Positions 1 to 8,453 of a DNA stretch of 38,794 bases are shown piece by piece. Under the pieces are notes generated by a model. The model had not been told where the DNA came from. It saw only the letters and a list, made by a program, of their open reading frames with translations, and did no database searches. Every line of letters starts with the position of its first letter. Within the stretch, counting starts at the first letter, position 1. The stretch spans positions 1 to 38,794 of the forward strand of contig JADHOM010000018.1 in NCBI GenBank assembly GCA_016778985.1, given 5' to 3'. This DNA is from Alphaproteobacteria bacterium. Lineage in GTDB: Bacteria; Pseudomonadota; Alphaproteobacteria; Puniceispirillales; UBA1172. The position numbers were made by a program, and so were the translations under genes.

Positions 1-100
1 ATATCTTGCCCATTCTATACCCTAAGCCGACTATATGTTTCAATCGTTTTCTTTACATTAATTTTTGGCTATCTTGGGGTAGTATTACGCGCAGGATATT

Positions 101-1012
101 ATGATACTAGACAGCAACAATAAAGATCACAAAGATAACCTTAATGATGGCAAAGCTGTTATCGTGACAGGTGCGCTGCCGAGTGTTGTTATCAAATCAA
201 GCGGCAACCCACGGCTCATCGTATCATCCCCTCATAGCGGCAGGTGTTATCCTGATCATTTTCTGTCCAGCACATGCCGCACACTTGACGAATTGCGGCA
301 AGTCGAAGATGCCTTTATAGATATATTGCTGACCCATTATGGGCTAGATGCTATGCAGATTTACGCTGATTTCCCACGCAGTTTTGTCGATGCGAACCGC
401 CATCAGGATGAATTGGAAAAGCATATATTTGATCACTTGAGTGACAGTATTAAGATTAAAACAAGCCGCTATACAAAGGCTGGGCTGGGAGTTATCCCAT
501 CACATTTATCTCGAAAAAAACCGATATATGACCATAAATTAACCGAAGATGAGCTGAATATCCGGCTCAAGAGCTGTTATACGCCATATCATCATGCGTT
601 AGCGGCTATGATTGAAACTGGCAAGGCAAGTGGTGAAGTTATTTTGCTTGATATCCATTCCATGCCTTCAAGCTTAGGCATATCAGAGGCTGATATTATT
701 ATCGGTACATGCCATGGAAAATCGGCACCAGCATGGTTAAGTAAATGGATACAAGACTATTTCACCAAGCAAGGGCTAGCGACACGGATGAACACACCCT
801 TTGCTGGCGGTTTTATTACCAGTCATTATGGCAGTCCTAAGGATGATGTTTTTGCCCTTCAGATTGAGATTAATCGAAATCTTTATATGAATGAGCAGCA
901 ACTGACCTTATTGCCAAAATGGCATGATTTTGCAAAAATAATGGCAGACCTAATCAATCAGATCAGCAAAGATATCCTGAATAAATCACCTATAACCCCG
1001 CCCGCCGACTAA
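101..1012 (+). CDS. N-formylglutamate amidohydrolase family protein
   Basis: 303-residue cytoplasmic hydrolase of the N-formylglutamate amidohydrolase family (PF05013), which deformylates N-formylglutamate to glutamate and formate in histidine breakdown or acts on related N-acyl amino acids. The family motifs are visible in order: SSPHSGRCYP (about 42-51), RSFVDANR (93-100), LLDIHSMP (182-189, Asp184 and His186 probable metal ligands) and LQIEINRNLYMNE (253-265). No other hut gene is adjacent, so the histidine pathway is not supported by context. The 3' end overlaps the convergent mnmC gene by 23 bases. AGGA lies a few bases before the ATG. Confidence 0.88.
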   Translation: MILDSNNKDHKDNLNDGKAVIVTGALPSVVIKSSGNPRLIVSSPHSGRCYPDHFLSSTCRTLDELRQVEDAFIDILLTHYGLDAMQIYADFPRSFVDANRHQDELEKHIFDHLSDSIKIKTSRYTKAGLGVIPSHLSRKKPIYDHKLTEDELNIRLKSCYTPYHHALAAMIETGKASGEVILLDIHSMPSSLGISEADIIIGTCHGKSAPAWLSKWIQDYFTKQGLATRMNTPFAGGFITSHYGSPKDDVFALQIEINRNLYMNEQQLTLLPKWHDFAKIMADLINQISKDILNKSPITPPAD

Positions 1013-2918
1013 AGCGGAACGGGTCAACCGCGCGTCGCATTGCGGTATCAAGGGGTGATGGCTCTTGACAGATATCAGCGGCAATAGCCTCTGCCAAAAG
1101 CGGTGCTGTTACCATGCCACGTGACCCCAAACCGCCAAGAACATATATGCCATTGCCTAATGCGCCTGCGATAGGTTGTCGGTCGGGGGTTGTCGCCCGA
1201 ACGCTTTGGCGCCCCTGCCATTGATCCGGCGTAAAGGATAAATGCTGTTTCAGGGTATCTGGCAAGCGCGCATAATTTTCTTGATGCGCGGCAAAGCTGC
1301 GCTGATTTTCGGAGCCAAGATCATCGCCATCCTTGAGCCGCTGATAGCTTGCCCCTAGCGCATAACTGCCATCGCTGGCTTGCGCCAAATATCCACCAAA
1401 GCTCATCGGCAGATTAATCTTGATATCTGCATCTGCTGGCAAGTGACTGACATGCCCACGATTGCCAGTGATTGGTAATATCGGCTCAAGCCGCTTGCCC
1501 CACAATGCGGAAAGCCCTATGCCGGCTGCAATGACTACAACATCCGCCGCAATATCATTACCATATTGATCAGTCAGGATAATCGCGTCATGGGACGCTG
1601 ATAGATGATGAATTTGCACCTCATATCGGCATGGCACACCTTGGAGCAATGCGTTGACCCATTGCCGCGGATCAACAGCCCCGGCATAAGGGTAATGAAG
1701 CCCTTGTTGCGTCACCTCATCATACGGTAACTCTATACCGAGCTGATTTGATAGCACATCATCATCAATGCTATGAAAAAGCGTTTTCGGCCATGCTTGC
1801 GCCAGCAATTTCTGTTGCCGCACAGCTTCCCTGTCATCTTTGGCCAACGTCACCAACCCCGCACCCATACCAGTACCCATTCCAGCACTGTTGCCAGCGC
1901 CTGATAGCCCTGCCCCCATCGCCAGCGCAGAACGGCGGGCAAAGCCAAAGGCATTGAGCGAGAGCCAGCCATGATCGGTATAGCTAGCGGTCAGCCGAGG
2001 TGATTGCAAGGCGGCGATATTTCCGCTTGCCCCATCAGCGGCCGCTGGTGCGGCCTCTAACACCTCAACATCAATCTGTCGTCTGGCCAGTGCCGCCGCT
2101 AATGATGCGCCTGCTATCCCGGCGCCTATGATTTTCACGCGCCCAATGCCAGATGCAGACGCAGGTGCTGATCGGCCAGCAACACGATTTGATAATACGC
2201 CAGTGATGCGGTGACGTTTTTGACCAAAACCAGCATGTCTGGTGATATCAAATCCGGCAAGCTCTAACCCGCGTCTGACCGAACCGGCGGCGCTGAAACT
2301 GGCGCAAACCGCATCTTTGGCGGAACATCTGGCCATATGGCGGAACATGTCATCTTGCCACATATCAGGGTTTCGTGATGGGGTAAATCCATCCAAAAAC
2401 CAGACATCAGCGGCAAAATCTGAGCCTGATAACATATCGTACGCATCCTGATAGATCAGATCAAGCGTGACGCGACCTTGATCCAAAAACACCCGATGTC
2501 GCCCCGGCCATCGTGGCGGTAATGCCGCGATCACATCATCACATTCCTGATGCAATTCGGGAAAGGCGGATAATACCGCGCATATCTGATCATCGGTTAA
2601 TGGCGCATGTTCGGCGGCAATATAATGCAGGCGAGCATGATTTGGTGCGGTCTGACGGAACAGCGATAACGCCAGACAAAAATTAAGCCCTGTGCCAAAG
2701 CCAAGCTCAGCAATCGTTGTCAGTGCAGATGATTTAAACCGCGCGGCAAGCTCTGTTGGTTCAACAAAGACAGCCATGCTCTCCGCGTAGCCGCTTGCCG
2801 ATGAAAAATAAATGTCATCATAAAGCCGTGAATAGGCGGTAATGAGATCACCGTCACGGGTAATCTCAATCAACGGGTCATGAAGCGATATCGGATGATC
2901 TGGCATAGCGCAGGCCAT
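990..2918 (-). CDS. mnmC: Bifunctional tRNA 5-methylaminomethyl-2-thiouridine biosynthesis protein MnmC
   Basis: 642-residue two-domain enzyme completing mnm5s2U at the tRNA wobble uridine. The N-terminal methyltransferase has the SAM motif GFGTGLNF (73-80) and the family signature WFLDGFTPSRNPDMW (173-187). The C-terminal FAD oxidase, which removes the carboxymethyl group, starts with the Rossmann motif GAGIAG (265-270). Length is close to the approximately 670 residues of E. coli MnmC. A Gly/Ala/Met-rich stretch (about 334-354) replaces ordinary sequence in the oxidase domain. It stands alone, convergent with the amidohydrolase gene, and is followed upstream by an unrelated lipoprotein gene 35 bases away. 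Confidence 0.95.
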   Translation of the reverse strand: MACAMPDHPISLHDPLIEITRDGDLITAYSRLYDDIYFSSASGYAESMAVFVEPTELAARFKSSALTTIAELGFGTGLNFCLALSLFRQTAPNHARLHYIAAEHAPLTDDQICAVLSAFPELHQECDDVIAALPPRWPGRHRVFLDQGRVTLDLIYQDAYDMLSGSDFAADVWFLDGFTPSRNPDMWQDDMFRHMARCSAKDAVCASFSAAGSVRRGLELAGFDITRHAGFGQKRHRITGVLSNRVAGRSAPASASGIGRVKIIGAGIAGASLAAALARRQIDVEVLEAAPAAADGASGNIAALQSPRLTASYTDHGWLSLNAFGFARRSALAMGAGLSGAGNSAGMGTGMGAGLVTLAKDDREAVRQQKLLAQAWPKTLFHSIDDDVLSNQLGIELPYDEVTQQGLHYPYAGAVDPRQWVNALLQGVPCRYEVQIHHLSASHDAIILTDQYGNDIAADVVVIAAGIGLSALWGKRLEPILPITGNRGHVSHLPADADIKINLPMSFGGYLAQASDGSYALGASYQRLKDGDDLGSENQRSFAAHQENYARLPDTLKQHLSFTPDQWQGRQSVRATTPDRQPIAGALGNGIYVLGGLGSRGMVTAPLLAEAIAADICQEPSPLDTAMRRAVDPFRFSRRAGL

Positions 2919-2953
2919 AGCAGATTTTATGGTGGCAGACTAGCCCAAGCACA

Positions 2954-3604
2954 TTATTGCGGCCAGTTTTTGAGATCAAGGGGATACACTTGCTCCGCCA
3001 GATTGCCGCGCAGAAACACCAATGTCACCGACCCGATATTGATGCCATATTTGCTGACATAGGCGCGGTTAATGGCGACATTTTCATCTTGCTGATAAAT
3101 CCAGTCATTGAACTTCACCCGCAGGCTACTATCGCCAATGGCGAGGTCAATATCATAGACCCAGTTGAGCGCATTGCCGCCAATTTGGCCTGATGCGATG
3201 CCGATGACATCTGCCGCCTCACCCTCATAGCGGAGGCTGCCGTCATCTTGCTGGCCGAGGTTTTTTATAACCCAGACACGTTGATCCGTTTCCCCATCAT
3301 CATAGAGAAAATACTCATCAAGCGTCAGCGTGTCGCCATCCAGCGTGCCGGTGATATTGACGCGGAATTGCCGTTTCAAATTACCGTAACGATCCTCAAA
3401 AATGCCATAGGCAACAGTGTCACCCGTGAAAAACGTCTCAAGGCTCAAATCAGGGCTGCGCGATTGATGCACCATAGGGGAGCTGGGCGAACATGCCGTC
3501 ACCGTGACTGCCAGAATTATCGCTAATATCGGGGCAAATATCAGGGGTAATTTCAAGTGTAATTTCGGGGGATTAACCCCATGCTGGTGCAACCACTTGA
3601 TCAT
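2954..3604 (-). CDS. DUF3833 family lipoprotein
   Basis: 216-residue predicted lipoprotein. The start is the ATG at 3604, preceded by GAGGGAG at good spacing; an upstream TTG in frame has no such site. A hydrophobic segment ends in the lipobox VTAC, with Cys38 as the probable lipidated residue. The mature part matches the DUF3833 pattern: GDTVAYGIFEDRYGNLKRQF, LDEYFLYDDGE, QRVW, GNALNW and the final INRAYVSKYGINIGSVTLVF. The family has no established biochemical function; members are small envelope lipoproteins. It lies just upstream of mnmC on the same strand with a 35-base gap, so co-transcription is possible. Confidence 0.85.
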   Translation of the reverse strand: MIKWLHQHGVNPPKLHLKLPLIFAPILAIILAVTVTACSPSSPMVHQSRSPDLSLETFFTGDTVAYGIFEDRYGNLKRQFRVNITGTLDGDTLTLDEYFLYDDGETDQRVWVIKNLGQQDDGSLRYEGEAADVIGIASGQIGGNALNWVYDIDLAIGDSSLRVKFNDWIYQQDENVAINRAYVSKYGINIGSVTLVFLRGNLAEQVYPLDLKNWPQ

Positions 3605-3817
3605 AACCGTCTCCCTCAAACCATGTATGATCTTAAAATAGACCGCCCTGTGGTTGAGGAAAGTGTTATATTTTTGAGCTTGAGATGGGGGTTAGTGATG
3701 TGGGTGTTACTAGACTGCTAGCTAGATCATATGAATATTATTCGTAATCGCAAGATCCCAGCGCATTCTTTCTCTATGATCCGCTAGCGTTAGGTACATA
3801 ACTACAAAGGCAACGAC

Positions 3818-4096
3818 CTATTTGTTGCTTACAATTATCATCTGTATCTTCTTTTCCTGTTCAGCAAATTGTGCCGACATGTTCTCATTTGTAGTTTTTA
3901 ACTGGGTGTCCAGATCACTCATCCGAGTATTCAGGCGACCTTCCATCTCATGCATATCAGACTTAATGCCGTTTTCCATATCTAACATATCGGCCTTAAT
4001 GCCGGCGCGTGTGGAAGACATAGCTTCCTCGAAAACACCTCGCATTGCTTGCGCTAATAGGTCAACACTGCCGTTCATTTTTGTTTTGGCTGACAT
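3818..4096 (-). CDS. Small coiled-coil protein with 11-residue repeats
   Basis: 92-residue protein with no signal peptide or membrane helix. From residue 32 it is built of 11-residue units: GIKADMLDMEN (32-42), GIKSDMHEMEG (43-53), RLNTRMSDLDT (54-64), then two weaker copies to about 86. Hendecad spacing of hydrophobics predicts a right-handed or straight coiled coil. I do not recognise a family; similar short amphipathic proteins occur as antitoxin-like, phage or scaffold proteins, but nothing here decides. A long open frame on the opposite strand covers the same DNA, but this strand has the more protein-like composition and a promoter candidate upstream. Confidence 0.6.
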   Translation of the reverse strand: MSAKTKMNGSVDLLAQAMRGVFEEAMSSTRAGIKADMLDMENGIKSDMHEMEGRLNTRMSDLDTQLKTTNENMSAQFAEQEKKIQMIIVSNK

Positions 4097-4122
4097 AACT
4101 CATTCCATCTTGAGGTTTTAAA

Positions 4123-4150
4123 ATTATTATCTCATTAAAAGTATTTGCAA
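4123..4150 (-). promoter_or_regulatory. Candidate sigma70-type promoter for the coiled-coil gene
   Basis: On the minus strand TTGCAA (4150-4145) is followed after 16 bases by AATAAT (4128-4123), five of six matches to the -10 consensus. A start near 4116 would give a leader of about 20 bases before the ATG at 4096. Assigned by eye only. Confidence 0.35.
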
Positions 4151-4214
4151 CAAAAAATTGACATCACGCAACAACGCCCTCTAGTCGTAGGTTTTATCGG
4201 ATAGACGATTAGCT

Positions 4215-4808
4215 TCAACAATCTTCATACCCTGACCCAAGGCATGTTCTGGCCATGTCTCGCGCAGTGCTGATATCGGCTGGGGTCATGTTTTCTTCTA
4301 ACAATTTAATGTTATCGCGCGCCCTTGCTTCACCATTATGTAAGGCAAGGCTGAACCACATATAGGATGTCTTAATATCCGCCGAAACACCCCGCCCCTC
4401 GAAATACATTATTCCTAGATTGTTCTGTGCGAAGGCATCACCTTGGAGGGCGGCCATGCGATACCATCTCGCCGCTTGCTTGTAATCCTGCGCTACGCCT
4501 TCGCTGGCCTCATATCGCCAAGCGAGAATAGTTTGGGCTGTCGCGTGGCCCTGTTCGGCGGCTTTACGAAACCAGTTTGTCGCTGCCGCATCATCTTTAG
4601 CGACTCCATCACCCTGAAAATACATCACACCGAGGTTGAACTGAGCTTCGATATGTCCTTGTTCTGCTAATGGCTTTAATATCGTAAATGCGCTGTCAAA
4701 ATCGCCATTTTGAATAGCCGCCCAACCATCATCATAATCATCCGCCAGAGCTGGCAGGGCTGGCATCGCCAGAACCAGCACTACACATATCCATCTTAAC
4801 ATTCGCAT
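4215..4808 (-). CDS. Secreted Sel1-repeat protein
   Basis: 197-residue protein with a clear Sec signal peptide (hydrophobic run ending ALPALA at about residue 22). The mature protein holds three Sel1-type TPR repeats, seen as AQFNLGVMYFQGDGVAKDD, AQTILAWRYEASEGVAQDY and AQNNLGIMYFEGRGVSADI, each followed by A..W+.+AA.QG. Sel1 repeats form alpha-solenoids used for protein-protein contact; the partner is unknown. Two Cys near the C-terminus could form a disulfide. AAAGG precedes the ATG. Expression is probably CtrA-linked, because a TTAA-N7-TTAA box and -10 element lie about 30 bases upstream, nearly the same as those of the metalloprotease gene behind it. Confidence 0.85.
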   Translation of the reverse strand: MRMLRWICVVLVLAMPALPALADDYDDGWAAIQNGDFDSAFTILKPLAEQGHIEAQFNLGVMYFQGDGVAKDDAAATNWFRKAAEQGHATAQTILAWRYEASEGVAQDYKQAARWYRMAALQGDAFAQNNLGIMYFEGRGVSADIKTSYMWFSLALHNGEARARDNIKLLEENMTPADISTARDMARTCLGSGYEDC

Positions 4809-4843
4809 GATTTATGCCTTTTGTCTGAACATTGATCCATAAA

Positions 4844-4875
4844 AGTAAAGCAAGCAGGGGTTAATATTTAGTTAA
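4844..4875 (-). promoter_or_regulatory. CtrA-like box and -10 element upstream of the Sel1 gene
   Basis: TTAA (4861-4864), seven bases, TTAA (4872-4875) is an exact match to the CtrA full site. It is followed on the minus strand, after 11 bases, by TTTACT (4849-4844). The box would overlap the -35 region, the usual position for CtrA activation, and the leader would be about 30 bases. A 36-base block here (4841-4876) matches 7244-7279 at 31 positions. Confidence 0.6.
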
Positions 4876-4928
4876 TGCGGGGCGCGTTATGCCAGCATTC
4901 GGCATATTTAGCCATAGCGCTATCAATG

Positions 4929-7103
4929 CTACATGATTGTGTTGATGAGACTTTCCACCCCATCAAAATCTGTTCCCGGGGCGCCATAGAGAAATTGCAT
5001 AGCGTCAATATCGGCTTGATAAAGCTCCTGATCGCGCGCCGTAGGATTTGCGTATGACATGATCGTTTCCGTGCTACGCTTGAACTCGTTAGGGTCGTCT
5101 GGAAGCGGCCAAGCTGTATTAAAATCATCTTCAAATAGATGTTTTAACCCCAACGCATGGCCGATTTCATGCAATATGGCCGAATACCGCCAAGGGATGT
5201 CATCTGTCCTTGCTGTTTCTGGAATTTCACGGATGACAATAATAGGGTCATTGCTCGGCAGTCGGGCAAAGCCAAGATTGAACCCTGTTGTCCCTATCAA
5301 AAATTCTGAACCATAGGTAATCAGAAAGTCACCGGCAGTATCATCAGTGATGGCGACTTCGATAAAGCGCAGATTGGCGGCGGCTTCAAAACTATCAAAG
5401 GCACGTTGCATATCGCCCCTAAATTGGTCAATAATCCCCTGATTAGTTAACAGAGATAGCGATTCATACGCATCGGTTGCCAGCGACCAAGTGATGGTAA
5501 GCGGGCCTGTCGCTGGCATTTTCCAGGCTCTGCCACTGATCAGATATTGAACAAAATCAGACGGCAAGTATGCCGTATCAATATCCAATGGCGTAAAAAT
5601 AAAGTAATCGATGTTTTCATAAAGACCATTAACACCTGCTGGGCGTTCAAAGCTGATATCCTGAACAATGATGTCAAGCCACTGGTCAAACTGCTGGCCG
5701 GGGGTGCCATCAATCGCATCAGGTTCGGTATAGCGCAGTTTCAACTGATAGCGGTTGTTACCCCAGCCATCTTGCGCGTCCTCATAATCGGGGAAGTCAC
5801 GCCACCAGAGCTTACCGCCGTCTCTGATCTCAAACAGGCTTTCATCACTAAGCACGCCAGCGGTTTCAGGCAGAGACCACGTGCCGCCAGCAATAGCATC
5901 CCATTCTGCCTTAATCATGGGCCTGTAGGCAGGTTTATTTGTGGGGTGATTTTCATAGATCATGACTTCAAGCGCATTGGCCTTAGGGGCGTCATCAAGG
6001 CTGGACGGACGGCTGATGAAATCATCATTAAGCAGGTTCAAGACGATGTCAAAGTTCTTTAATTGAAGGCTGAAATCATCAAAACTGTCACCTGATTTGG
6101 ACAGGAAAATATCACCTCGAATGACGTGATCCTGATCAAATAAAATGGTCAGGATAGTCCCCGTTAACCGCCCTGTTGGCAAGACAATGGCTGCCGGAAA
6201 ATGGAACTCTAGTCCCGTGATAATGTAATTGGCCCAAATCGCCTTATCTGTCCGTCCATAAGTGAAAAACAGCTCATCACGAGGCAGTTTTTCTAGGATA
6301 GGGACAACGACATACGCCTCACCAATAACTCCGCCCGCCGATGTTGGCAAAACGGATATTTCTCCAACAGTGATTGTGTCGCCAGTACTGGAAGGGTTAT
6401 GAAATTGGAGGGTATCCTGACCGGGTATGAAACCGGTGATTTTGTCACCACCATCAAAGGCAACAAAATTGTTGCCCACTTCCTTAAATTGATAGATGAC
6501 CGCGTCTTTATCGTTAATATCCGAAGAAAGATCAATCATATCACCATCTTTGCCGGCAATAATAATATCGTTAAGTTTACCAGTGGTGATGGTATCAATA
6601 CCTGCCCCGGTGCTGATTTGTTCAGGGATAATCTGCTCACCATGATCAACAACATTGTCGGCATCTGGAGTATTCGGGGTAAACTCACGCCGGACAACAA
6701 AGGTCAGTGTTGCGTGATCGGTTCTGTCACCATTTGTGGCTGTATATTCGATATTGCCTGTCGCGCTACCATCCGTATCAGCTGCACTGTCATAGGTTAC
6801 GGTGATATGTTTGCTAGTGTCGTCTCCTCTACGAAAATTATCAATAATGCTGTCAGCGACTAGCGCTTTGCCTTTCTGAGCAAAGGTAAAAGCACCACTT
6901 ATCGACGTGATTGTGATGACGTCATCACGTGCAGTAAGTGGCGGCAAATAATAGAAATCATATCTATTGCTGGACGGATTAAAAAAAGGCTCATAAAGGA
7001 AAAAGTTGCCTCTGTATTCGGTTGTTGGGATTGAGCCATGGATATACCAATTGTCAACACCACTATTATCGGCAATCTTGCGGATAGAGAATATACTCAA
7101 CAT
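4929..7103 (-). CDS. Metzincin-type (serralysin-like) metalloprotease with RTX-like segment
   Basis: 724-residue predicted secreted zinc protease. The catalytic site HEIGHALGLKH is at 645-655 and the Met-turn ETIMSYANP places Met682, as in matrixin/serralysin enzymes (peptidase M10). Residues 165-193 carry a degenerate RTX calcium-binding stretch (GAGIDTITTGKLND then IIAGKDGDMIDL). There is no N-terminal signal peptide, consistent with type I secretion. The order is unusual: serralysins have the protease first and RTX repeats at the end, while here the protease is C-terminal and the protein stops 42 residues after the Met-turn. Residues 1-160 look like beta-rich adhesion-type sequence. No type I secretion genes are nearby. 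GAGGGG precedes the ATG, and the leader holds a tandem repeat. Confidence 0.85.
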   Translation of the reverse strand: MLSIFSIRKIADNSGVDNWYIHGSIPTTEYRGNFFLYEPFFNPSSNRYDFYYLPPLTARDDVITITSISGAFTFAQKGKALVADSIIDNFRRGDDTSKHITVTYDSAADTDGSATGNIEYTATNGDRTDHATLTFVVRREFTPNTPDADNVVDHGEQIIPEQISTGAGIDTITTGKLNDIIIAGKDGDMIDLSSDINDKDAVIYQFKEVGNNFVAFDGGDKITGFIPGQDTLQFHNPSSTGDTITVGEISVLPTSAGGVIGEAYVVVPILEKLPRDELFFTYGRTDKAIWANYIITGLEFHFPAAIVLPTGRLTGTILTILFDQDHVIRGDIFLSKSGDSFDDFSLQLKNFDIVLNLLNDDFISRPSSLDDAPKANALEVMIYENHPTNKPAYRPMIKAEWDAIAGGTWSLPETAGVLSDESLFEIRDGGKLWWRDFPDYEDAQDGWGNNRYQLKLRYTEPDAIDGTPGQQFDQWLDIIVQDISFERPAGVNGLYENIDYFIFTPLDIDTAYLPSDFVQYLISGRAWKMPATGPLTITWSLATDAYESLSLLTNQGIIDQFRGDMQRAFDSFEAAANLRFIEVAITDDTAGDFLITYGSEFLIGTTGFNLGFARLPSNDPIIVIREIPETARTDDIPWRYSAILHEIGHALGLKHLFEDDFNTAWPLPDDPNEFKRSTETIMSYANPTARDQELYQADIDAMQFLYGAPGTDFDGVESLINTIM

Positions 7104-7147
7104 CTTTTATCCCCTCATCTATGCAGAAATGCTGAGGCGAACCAAAA

Positions 7148-7189
7148 GCAGATGCTAAGTTGCAGATGCTAAGTTGCAGATGCTAAGTT
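7148..7189. repeat. Three perfect tandem copies of a 14-base unit
   Basis: GCAGATGCTAAGTT occurs at 7148-7161, 7162-7175 and 7176-7189 without mismatch. It lies between the CtrA-like promoter and the metalloprotease start, so it would be in the transcript leader. The unit is 14 bases, so copy changes would not be frame-related but could alter leader length. Confidence 0.95.
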
Positions 7190-7246
7190 AAGGTTCTATA
7201 TCTAGACTCTCTCTGCTCTAATGATTGCGCCAATCATTCCAAAAAA

Positions 7247-7278
7247 AGTATAGCAAGCAAGGGTTAAAAATTAGTTAA
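7247..7278 (-). promoter_or_regulatory. CtrA-like box and -10 element upstream of the metalloprotease gene
   Basis: TTAA (7264-7267), seven bases, TTAA (7275-7278), then 11 bases on the minus strand to TATACT (7252-7247), preceded by TG one base away (extended -10). Spacing is identical to the copy upstream of the Sel1 gene. Transcription starting near 7240 would give a leader of about 137 bases containing the 14-base tandem repeat. Confidence 0.6.
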
Positions 7279-7346
7279 GGGGAAGAAGAAAATAAAACTC
7301 TGGCGAGCCGCCCTAAAACGCTAAATAATATATGTAAAAAAGGCGC

Positions 7347-8453
7347 TTAGATAAAACGTTCAGGCGAAAGCCCCGAAATCAAATCAACATCAGCAACGGC
7401 ATCTTGGCCTGCCACACCCGTGATTAAATCAGCCGCTAATTGCGACAAAGCCGGGGCGGTTTGAATGCCGTTACCGCCCTGCCCTGCAAGCCAGAAAAAC
7501 CCAGTTGCCGCAGGATCAAACCCAACCACAGGTTCATGATCAGGGGCAAAACTGCGGAGCCCTGCCCATTGCTGTTCCACCCGCGTCACGGCAACGGTGG
7601 TGGCTTTCTCAAAACGGTCAATGCCCTCCGCCAGCACCATATCATCGACCCACGCATCACAAGGCGCAATCGGGTCTTGATCGGCAGGCGATACCATCAG
7701 TCGTCCCGCATCAGGTTTCGCATACCACGTCTCTGAAATAGACGCGATCATCGGCCAAGGCGACGGATCAAGCCCATCCGCCAAGGGGATCATTGCCGCC
7801 GACCGCCGACATGGGGTAATGGTGATCGGGCTAGCCTTGGCATGCATGGCCAACTCGCCAGCCCACGCCCCTGCCGCATTGACAACAATCGGTGTCTCAA
7901 ATCGATCTGTTTTTGTTTCAATCTGCCAAGTCGAGCCGATTTTGGTCAGTGACAGAACCTCTTGCCGCGGCTGGATATCCGCGCCTGCCTGCCGCGCCAT
8001 TCGGATAAATCCTTGGAACAGCTTATCAACATCAATATCAGCGGCGCTAGCCTCATAAACGGCTGACACGAAAGGCTCTGTTCGCAGAATTGGGCAAAGC
8101 TCTTGTGCCTCATGCGGCGTGATCTCGGCTAGCCCTGTGCTGCCATCCATATAGGCGGCCAGCGCATCAGCTTCAGCCTCTGTCACCAAAGCAAGCTCCC
8201 CCCGACGGCTGGTGACGCCTCCATCAACAATAGCATCACCAGTTAGCGCATCCCCCGACATGCGGATAAGCTGACGCAACAACGCCGTCCCATAATTGGG
8301 GATATACATGGCCGCCGAACGGCTTGTCGAATGATAGCCAAGCGACGTTTCGCGCTCAAGGCAGGTCACGGTCATCATCGATGCACATCTGGCGGCAAGG
8401 CTAATGCCAGCGATACCGCCGCCAATAATGACAACGTCACAAGTCTTAGTCAT
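7347..8453 (-). CDS. FAD-dependent D-amino-acid dehydrogenase, DauA-like
   Basis: 368-residue DAO-family flavoenzyme, closely resembling D-arginine dehydrogenase DauA, which oxidises D-amino acids to imino acids. Motifs: GGGIAG (11-16, FAD), GYHSTSRSAAMY (39-50), TPCRRSA, KPDAG, SPADQDP, WAGLRSF and GQGGNGIQT. The arginines that bind the substrate carboxylate in DauA appear kept, but the His of the SAAHY motif (His48 in DauA, from memory) is Met here, so D-arginine is not assured as substrate. The start is the ATG at 8453: its first eight bases overlap the end of the PLP-enzyme gene, implying translational coupling. An in-frame start at 8498 would need a larger overlap and adds a Cys-rich, unlikely N-terminus. 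Confidence 0.85.
   Translation of the reverse strand: MTKTCDVVIIGGGIAGISLAARCASMMTVTCLERETSLGYHSTSRSAAMYIPNYGTALLRQLIRMSGDALTGDAIVDGGVTSRRGELALVTEAEADALAAYMDGSTGLAEITPHEAQELCPILRTEPFVSAVYEASAADIDVDKLFQGFIRMARQAGADIQPRQEVLSLTKIGSTWQIETKTDRFETPIVVNAAGAWAGELAMHAKASPITITPCRRSAAMIPLADGLDPSPWPMIASISETWYAKPDAGRLMVSPADQDPIAPCDAWVDDMVLAEGIDRFEKATTVAVTRVEQQWAGLRSFAPDHEPVVGFDPAATGFFWLAGQGGNGIQTAPALSQLAADLITGVAGQDAVADVDLISGLSPERFI

Noticed and set aside
3822-4121. 99-codon plus-strand frame with a hydrophobic, signal-like N-terminus opposite the coiled-coil gene
   Set aside because: The minus-strand frame has regular 11-residue repeats and an upstream promoter candidate; the hydrophobic N-terminus is explained as the reverse of Lys/Glu/Ile-rich codons.
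5547-6863. Two long plus-strand open frames (171 and 154 codons) inside the metalloprotease gene
   Set aside because: They lie antisense to a gene with clear catalytic motifs, show no domain, signal or ribosome site, and arise from the codon pattern of the real gene.
7148-7189. Tandem repeat considered as a CRISPR or iteron array
   Set aside because: Units abut without spacers, number only three, and there are no cas or replication genes nearby.
7302-7312. GGCG/CGCC mini-hairpin followed by a T-rich run downstream of the DauA-like gene (minus strand)
   Set aside because: Only a four-base stem; possible weak terminator, not supportable.
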